Shown: one piece after another, positions 59,369-64,000 of the stretch
How the letters are laid out: every line of letters starts with the position of its first letter
Position numbering within the stretch: position 1 is the stretch's first letter
From: Nocardioides sp. QY071
GTDB lineage: Bacteria > Actinomycetota > Actinomycetes > Propionibacteriales > Nocardioidaceae
Length of the DNA stretch: 64,000 nt
NCBI RefSeq assembly: GCF_029961765.1
Contig: NZ_CP124681.1
Location: forward strand, 4,774,001-4,838,000
Direction: 5' to 3'
Notes under the pieces: model-generated
Database searches by the model: none
What the model was told of the DNA's origin: nothing
Seen by the model: only the letters and a program-made list of their open reading frames with translations
Translations under genes and position numbers: made by a program

Positions 59369-59692
59369 ATGCCGCCGATGCTGGTCGTCCCCCTCACCGT
59401 CCGCAGCCGCACGGCGGACGGCGCGGACATCCGCCTGCTCCTCGAGGCCGACGTCGACGCCGCCGGCCGGGCCTCCGCGGCCGAGCTGGAGCGGGTGGCG
59501 TTCGCGATCGTCGTACCCGCCGTCGAGGAGGCGGTACGACGCCGCGAGCTCGCCGCGCTCGCCGCCGACCCGACCGCCGGGTTGGACCACATCGGCGGCG
59601 CCCTGCTGCGCGTCCGGGTGGTCGCCGTCGAGCACCTCATCGTCTCCCCGTCCGCCGACCCGGACGGGAGCCGGCCGCATGGGCGCGGCTGA
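59369..59692 (+). CDS. 107-aa protein of unknown family, first gene of transporter operon
   Basis: ATG 59369 with GGAG 4-7 nt upstream. A single alpha/beta domain: VPLTVRSRTADGADIRLLLE with ADVDAAGRASAAELERVAFA, then IVVPAVEEAVRRRELAALAA and LLRVRVVAVEHLIVSP. The early strands resemble a short SPFH/band-7-like fold, but that is a weak impression. The next gene overlaps it by 14 nt, so it belongs to the RCK_C/ArsB operon. It begins 86 nt from the divergent kinase gene. Confidence 0.55.
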   Translation: MPPMLVVPLTVRSRTADGADIRLLLEADVDAAGRASAAELERVAFAIVVPAVEEAVRRRELAALAADPTAGLDHIGGALLRVRVVAVEHLIVSPSADPDGSRPHGRG

Positions 59693-60131
59693 GCTGGAGC
59701 TCGCCGTCGCGGTCGGCATGCTCGCCGCGGCGATCGGGTTCGCGATCGGCCTGGCGATCGGGCGCGGCCGGCAGCCGCGGTGGGCGGAGAAGGGCAGCCT
59801 GGTGCACAAGGTGTCGATCGGGTTCGCGACCCTCGACCGGCTCGACGCCGTGCTCCTGCGCTTCGAGGTCGAGCCCGAGTCGCACCTCGCGGGCGTCGAG
59901 GTCGACGAGCTCCGGCTCCCAGCCGGCGCGGCGGTCGCGCTGATCACCCGGGGTCGTGACGTGCTGGTGCCGGGCGGGCGCACCGTGCTGCGCACCGGCG
60001 ACCAGGTGCTCGCCGTGACCGCCCGGGACCGGCAGGTCGAGGTCGAGGACCGGCTGCTCGCGGTGAGCAGGTACGGGCGCCTGGCCGGGTGGTACGCCGC
60101 CCTCGAGCCGGCCAGGTGGGGCGCGGCGTGA
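59679..60131 (+). CDS. Membrane-anchored TrkA-C (RCK_C) domain protein
   Basis: 150 aa from ATG 59679. One N-terminal TM (LAVAVGMLAAAIGFAIGLAI), then a TrkA-C/RCK_C fold: LAGVEVDELRLPAGAAVALI with TRGRDVLVPGGRTVLRTGDQ and VLAVTARDRQVEVEDRLLAV. RCK_C domains bind small ligands such as cyclic di-AMP or ions and gate transporters. The GTGA overlap with the ArsB/NhaD-like permease suggests it is a detached regulatory subunit of that permease. Confidence 0.75.
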   Translation: MGAAELELAVAVGMLAAAIGFAIGLAIGRGRQPRWAEKGSLVHKVSIGFATLDRLDAVLLRFEVEPESHLAGVEVDELRLPAGAAVALITRGRDVLVPGGRTVLRTGDQVLAVTARDRQVEVEDRLLAVSRYGRLAGWYAALEPARWGAA

Positions 60132-61423
60132 TCCTCACGTCCGCCGCCCTGTCCGTCTTCATCGTCGCCTACGCCCTCATCGCCACCGAGCGGGTGCACC
60201 GGGTCGCGGCCGCGCTGGGCGGCGTCGCCGCGATGGCGGTGATCGGGCTGGTGGACGCGCAGTCGGCCTTCTTCGACCACGAGACCGGCATCGACTGGAA
60301 CGTCATCTTCCTGCTGTTCGGGATGATGGTGATCGTCGGCGTGCTCAAGCAGACCGGGCTGTTCGAGTTCCTCGCGCTGTGGGCCGCGCTGCGCTCCGGC
60401 GGGCACCCCTACCGGCTGCTCGTGCTGCTCGTCCTGATCAGCGCCACCGTCGCCCCGATCCTCGACAACGTCACGTGCGTGCTGCTGGTCGCGCCGGTCA
60501 CGATCTCGGTGTGCCGCCAGCTGGGACTGCCCTCGGCGCCGTACCTCATCTCACTGATCCTCGCCTCCAACATCGGAGGTACGGCGACCCTCATCGGCGA
60601 CCCGCCCAACATCATCATCGGCAGCCGGGCCGGCCTCAGCTTCGACGACTTCCTCGTCCACTCGCTGCCGCTGACCGTGATCCTGTTGGTGCTCTTCGTG
60701 GTGATGGCCCGCTGGCTGTTCCGGCGCTCGTTCGGCGAGCCCGTTGACGTGACCGACGTGCTCGGCGACCTGCGTCCGCGCGACGCGATCACCAACCAGC
60801 GGATGCTCGTGCGGTGCCTGGTCGTGCTCGGCCTGGTGATGGTCGCGTTCAGCCTGCACACCGTGCTGCACCTCGCCCCGTCACTGGTCGCGATGCTCGG
60901 CGCGGGCGCGACCGTGCTGGTCTCGCGCACCGAGCCCGAGGAGTTCCTCGAGGAGGTCGAGTGGGGCACCCTCGCCTTCTTCATGGCGCTGTTCGTGCTG
61001 GTCGGCTCGCTGGTCCAGGTCGGTGTCATCGGCCGCATCAGCGAGCTCGCGGCCGAGGCGATGGGCGAGCGCGAGCTGCTCGCCGCGACCGCGCTGCTGT
61101 TCGGCTCCGGGGTCGTCGGCGCCTTCGTCGACAACATCCCGTACACGACCGCGACCGTGCCGATCGTCGAGGAGATGGTGTCCGCCACCGGGTCGTCCGG
61201 TGCGGACAGCCCGCTGTGGTGGGCCTTCGTCTTCGGCGCCGACCTCGGCGGCAACGCCACCGCCGTCGCCGCCGGCGCCAACGTGGTCGTGCTCGGCATC
61301 GCGGCCAAGTCGGGCGAGCCGATCAGCTTCTGGCAGTTCACGCGGTACGGCGTCGTGGTCACCCTGATGACGCTGGTCGTCGCCTGGCTCTACGTCTACC
61401 TGCGCTACTTCGCGTGGGCCTGA
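60128..61423 (+). CDS. ArsB/NhaD-type (SLC13-like) ion permease
   Basis: 431 aa from GTG 60128. About eleven hydrophobic segments. Conserved stretches are LFGMMVIVGVLKQTGLFEFL, the LILASNIGGTATLIGDPPNI ion-binding hairpin and the matching C-terminal repeat FGADLGGNATAVAAGANVVV. This two-repeat design is typical of the ArsB/NhaD ion transporter superfamily. Substrate could be sodium/proton, arsenite or a dicarboxylate. No ars genes are near, which makes arsenite less likely. Confidence 0.88.
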   Translation: MILTSAALSVFIVAYALIATERVHRVAAALGGVAAMAVIGLVDAQSAFFDHETGIDWNVIFLLFGMMVIVGVLKQTGLFEFLALWAALRSGGHPYRLLVLLVLISATVAPILDNVTCVLLVAPVTISVCRQLGLPSAPYLISLILASNIGGTATLIGDPPNIIIGSRAGLSFDDFLVHSLPLTVILLVLFVVMARWLFRRSFGEPVDVTDVLGDLRPRDAITNQRMLVRCLVVLGLVMVAFSLHTVLHLAPSLVAMLGAGATVLVSRTEPEEFLEEVEWGTLAFFMALFVLVGSLVQVGVIGRISELAAEAMGERELLAATALLFGSGVVGAFVDNIPYTTATVPIVEEMVSATGSSGADSPLWWAFVFGADLGGNATAVAAGANVVVLGIAAKSGEPISFWQFTRYGVVVTLMTLVVAWLYVYLRYFAWA

Positions 61424-61429
61424 TCTCGA

Positions 61430-62611
61430 CTATCCCAGTCCGAGGATCCGCACGCACTCCAGTGCGACGTACAGCTCGGCCGCGTCGACGGGCCGGGCGA
61501 GGTCGCGTCCGGTGATCTCCTCGAGTCGGCGGATCCGGTAGCGCACGGTGTTGCGGTGCACGTGCAGCTCACGGGCCGCGGTCGAGGTCGAGCCGCCTGC
61601 GGCGAGCCAGGCGCGGGCGGTCGCGAAGACGACCTCCCGGTCGTCCTCGGGCAGCGCCAGCACGGGAGCGAGCACCGCGTCGACGAGGACCCGGGCCTGG
61701 TCCGGACTCCCCGCCAGCAGTACGGCGAGCGGGTCGGCGCCGAACCGGCCGACGACCGTCGCGCCGGGCGAGACGGCGGCACAGGCCACACGGGCCTGGC
61801 GTCGCGCCTCCTGGATGTCGTCGAGCCGGCCGACGACGCTGCTGACCCCGACCCGGCCGCGGGCGAGACCGGCGAGCAGGTCGACCAGGTGCTCGGCGCC
61901 GAACCCGAACCGCAGCGCGACCACGCCCTCCTGGTGGTCGTGGTCGAGCCGCCAGGCCGAGCGGACGTTGGCGCGTCGCAGCGCCCGCTCCACGTCGGGC
62001 AGTCCCTCGGCGCCGGGCGTCGGCGACTCGGCCGACACCACGACGTACTCCGTGGCCCGGCCCAGGTCGAGCATGCCGGCCGTCTCGCCGACGTACGCCG
62101 TCGCGTCGGCGTCGCCGTCGAGCAGGGAGCCGACGAGCACGGAGCGCATCTGTCCGTCGCGGCGGGCACGGTCGGCCATCGCCCGGCGGTAGGCGTCGGT
62201 GACGTCGGCGGCGAGCTGGTCGCTGACCGCCCAGATGTCGGCGGCGGCGAGCAGGAGCAGGTCGCGGTCCTCGGGGTCGGCGCGCTCGACGAGCACCTCC
62301 CAGATGAACCGGGAGCCGACCCGGAACGCCTGCAGCACCATCGCGTACGGGACGCCCTGCTCGGCGCGGGTGGTGCCGGTCTCGGTGGGTGTCTCGGTCG
62401 GCGTCACCTCGCCGGCGAGGTTGCCGAGGATGTAGCGGGCGTTGACCGTGCAGGACACGACCAGCTCGTTGTGGCTCACGACGTCACCGGTGTCGTAGAC
62501 GGGGATCTCGGCCCGGATCCGCTCGGCCATCGCGGCGCCGAGCTGGTCGCACTCCGGCAGCAGCCGCGCACTGAGCTTGCGTACCTCGGCGTTCACGTCC
62601 GGTCCACTCAC
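61430..62611 (-). CDS. PucR/CdaR-family transcriptional regulator
   Basis: 393 aa from GTG 62611. A helical N-terminal sensor (SARLLPECDQLGAAMAERIR), a central GGDEF-like domain (VVGRLDDIQEARRQARVACA) and a C-terminal HTH: FATARAWLAAGGSTSTAARE with LHVHRNTVRYRIRRLEEITG. Such regulators often control the divergent gene; here that is the PHA-synthase-like hydrolase 117 nt away. It converges on the permease with a 6-nt gap. Confidence 0.9.
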   Translation of the reverse strand: MSGPDVNAEVRKLSARLLPECDQLGAAMAERIRAEIPVYDTGDVVSHNELVVSCTVNARYILGNLAGEVTPTETPTETGTTRAEQGVPYAMVLQAFRVGSRFIWEVLVERADPEDRDLLLLAAADIWAVSDQLAADVTDAYRRAMADRARRDGQMRSVLVGSLLDGDADATAYVGETAGMLDLGRATEYVVVSAESPTPGAEGLPDVERALRRANVRSAWRLDHDHQEGVVALRFGFGAEHLVDLLAGLARGRVGVSSVVGRLDDIQEARRQARVACAAVSPGATVVGRFGADPLAVLLAGSPDQARVLVDAVLAPVLALPEDDREVVFATARAWLAAGGSTSTAARELHVHRNTVRYRIRRLEEITGRDLARPVDAAELYVALECVRILGLG

Positions 62612-62728
62612 GGGACCGACACTAGGCCCTCTCCCGGCCGCGCGTTGTGCACGCGCACACACGATCCCCGTGAATCTCGGTGCCCACGGCCGAAGCCACG
62701 GACCCACTCCCGAGACGACAGTTGAGCC
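62612..62728. promoter_or_regulatory. Divergent promoter region of pucR-like and phaC-like genes
   Basis: 117 nt between two start codons. It should hold both promoters and any PucR-type operator. GTTGTGCACGCGCACACACG (62644-62663) contains GTGCACGCGCAC, an imperfect GC-rich dyad that might be an operator. No clear -10 or -35 was identified. Confidence 0.35.
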
Positions 62729-64000
62729 ATGAGCTCCTCGACCACCACCCGCCTGGCCGACGCCGCCGCTCCCCTCGACGTACTCCTGGTCGACGCCGCC
62801 CTCGGCCCGGTCCGCCGCTTCCTGCCCGACATGTCCACCGCCCGGTGGGCCGTCTCCCTCGCCCGCCGTCCGCGGAAGACCGCCCGCCGCCTCGGCGCCC
62901 TGGCCGGCGAGACCGCCAAGGTCGTCGTCGGTACGTCGGACGTCACCCCCACGCGCGGCGACCGCCGGTTCACCGACCCGGGCTGGACCGAGAACCCGCT
63001 GCTGCGCCGCCTGGTGCAGGTCTACCTCGCGAGCGGGCGCACCGTCGACCAGCTCGTCGAGGACGCCGACCTCGACCCGCGCGACCGCAAGCGGGTCCGG
63101 TTCATGGTGGAGAACCTGGTCGAGGCGCTGGCGCCGAGCAACGTGCCGCTGGTCAACCCCGCCTCCGCGAAGGCGGTCATCGACACCGCCGGGCTGAGCC
63201 TGGTCCGCGGCGGCACGCAGCTGGTCAAGGACCTCGCCTCCTCGCCGCGGGTGCCCGAGATGGTCGACACCTCCGGCTTCGTCCTGGGCGAGAACATCGC
63301 CGCGACACCGGGAGCAGTGGTGTTCCGCAACGAGGTCCTGGAGCTGATCCAGTACGTGCCGCAGTGCGACGAGGTGCACGAGGTGCCGGTGATGATCGTG
63401 CCGCCGACGATCAACAAGTTCTACGCGATCGACCTGTCACCGGGCCGCAGCCTGGTCGAGTTCAGCACGCAGAACAACCGCCAGATGTTCGTCATCTCGT
63501 GGCGCAACCCGGACACCCGGCACTCCGGCTGGAACTTCGACACGTACGTCGGCTCGATCCTCGAGGCGCTCGACGCGGTCGAGGAGATCACCGGCAGCGC
63601 GCAGACGGTGCTCGCGGGCATCTGCTCCGGCGGCATCCTCGCGAGCATCACCGCGGCGTACCTCGCCGGCATCGGCCGTCAGGACCGCCTCGCGGGCCTC
63701 GTGCTCGCGGTGACCGTGATCGACAACCACGACGCCGGCACCGTCGGCGCGCTCAGCGACCCGCGGATGGCCACACTGGCCAAGGCCCGCTCGGCCCAGA
63801 AGGGCTTCCTCGACGGGCGGTCACTGGCCGAGGTGTTCGCGTGGCTGCGGCCCAGCGACCTGATCTGGAACTACTGGGTCAACAACTACCTGCTCGGCAA
63901 GAGGCCCCCGGCGTTCGACATCCTGTTCTGGAACGCCGACACGACCCGGATGTCCGCGGGCCTGCACGCCGACTTCGTCGACATGGCGGTCGAGAACCAG
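62729..64000 (+). CDS. PHA-synthase-like alpha/beta hydrolase (cut by window end)
   Basis: 424 codons from ATG 62729 are in the window, with no stop. GICSGGILAS carries the nucleophile cysteine in a lipase-like GxCxG box, as in PhaC polyhydroxyalkanoate synthases; FYAIDLSPGRSLVEFSTQNN and MFVISWRNPDTRHSGWNFDT are PhaC-family blocks, and LRPSDLIWNYWVNNYLLGKR is the conserved C-terminal signature. Probably polymerises hydroxyacyl-CoA into storage polyester. The C-terminal Asp/His of the triad may lie beyond 64000. The N-terminal 90 residues are family-variable. Confidence 0.85.
   Translation, partial: MSSSTTTRLADAAAPLDVLLVDAALGPVRRFLPDMSTARWAVSLARRPRKTARRLGALAGETAKVVVGTSDVTPTRGDRRFTDPGWTENPLLRRLVQVYLASGRTVDQLVEDADLDPRDRKRVRFMVENLVEALAPSNVPLVNPASAKAVIDTAGLSLVRGGTQLVKDLASSPRVPEMVDTSGFVLGENIAATPGAVVFRNEVLELIQYVPQCDEVHEVPVMIVPPTINKFYAIDLSPGRSLVEFSTQNNRQMFVISWRNPDTRHSGWNFDTYVGSILEALDAVEEITGSAQTVLAGICSGGILASITAAYLAGIGRQDRLAGLVLAVTVIDNHDAGTVGALSDPRMATLAKARSAQKGFLDGRSLAEVFAWLRPSDLIWNYWVNNYLLGKRPPAFDILFWNADTTRMSAGLHADFVDMAVENQ

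Noticed and set aside
60128..61423. Arsenite resistance locus
   Set aside because: Only the permease superfamily matches; there is no arsR, arsC or arsA nearby and an RCK_C protein is coupled instead.

Overview
The window is very GC-rich (about 70% or more by eye), with dense gene packing, many GTG starts and frequent 1-8 nt overlaps. It reads as an actinobacterial chromosome. Supporting markers are a class I lysyl-tRNA synthetase, the dnaK-grpE-dnaJ-hspR operon with HAIR operators, F420/LLM-type oxidoreductases, KstR-like operators, and the actinobacterial families DUF3151, DUF6230 and DUF6114. Nocardioides or a relative is my best guess, inferred from style and content, not proven. I found no rRNA, tRNA, CRISPR array or prophage.

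Layout. 1-10.9 kb is housekeeping: carboxyltransferase fragment, YegS-type lipid kinase, lysS, DUF3151, an EmrB-type MFS pump, ilvA-fba, an ECF sigma factor with a membrane partner, a TrmH-type methyltransferase, DedA and a VOC protein. 11.2-18.4 kb is a translationally coupled five-gene system: SWIM zinc finger, DUF5691, MoxR AAA+ ATPase, DUF5682 and a VWA protein. pyrE and an aminotransferase follow. An ISL3-type insertion sequence (21.4-22.9 kb) with an 8-bp target duplication sits just downstream of clpB. 25.9-31.6 kb has an HTH regulator and a tandemly duplicated pair, DUF445 membrane protein plus Abi-alpha-like protein. 31.8-36.7 kb has a signal peptidase and an alternating DUF6230/DUF6114 envelope operon. 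37-41.1 kb is the HspR chaperone operon.

42.1-48.3 kb looks like a steroid-type catabolic patch: SnoaL-like, Ddn-like, LLM, DUF1214-like, aldo/keto reductase, SDR and sulfotransferase-like genes, with two KstR-consensus operators. 48.7-54.7 kb holds a WXG100-like gene pair, a cytochrome P450 and a 999-aa LuxR-family (LAL) regulator. 55-64 kb has a nitroreductase, an ABC exporter, a NarL-type two-component system, a small-protein/RCK_C/ArsB-NhaD transporter operon, a PucR-type regulator and a PHA-synthase-like hydrolase cut by the window end.

A second layer is structural. Intergenic gaps are rich in long, often perfect inverted repeats: double palindromes sharing an arm (5.26 kb, and the site the insertion sequence landed in), a 283-bp nested palindrome (10.9 kb), a 162-bp TA-flanked element (18.9 kb), an eight-copy mirror array running from stop codon to stop codon (36.7 kb), and others at 41.3, 54.8 and 57.6 kb. 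A short repeat also sits in frame inside two unrelated genes, ilvA and grpE, and encodes nearly the same peptide in both.

The best candidates for under-described biology are the MoxR/VWA/SWIM operon with its probable CTG start, the duplicated DUF445/Abi-alpha module, and the palindromic intergenic elements.
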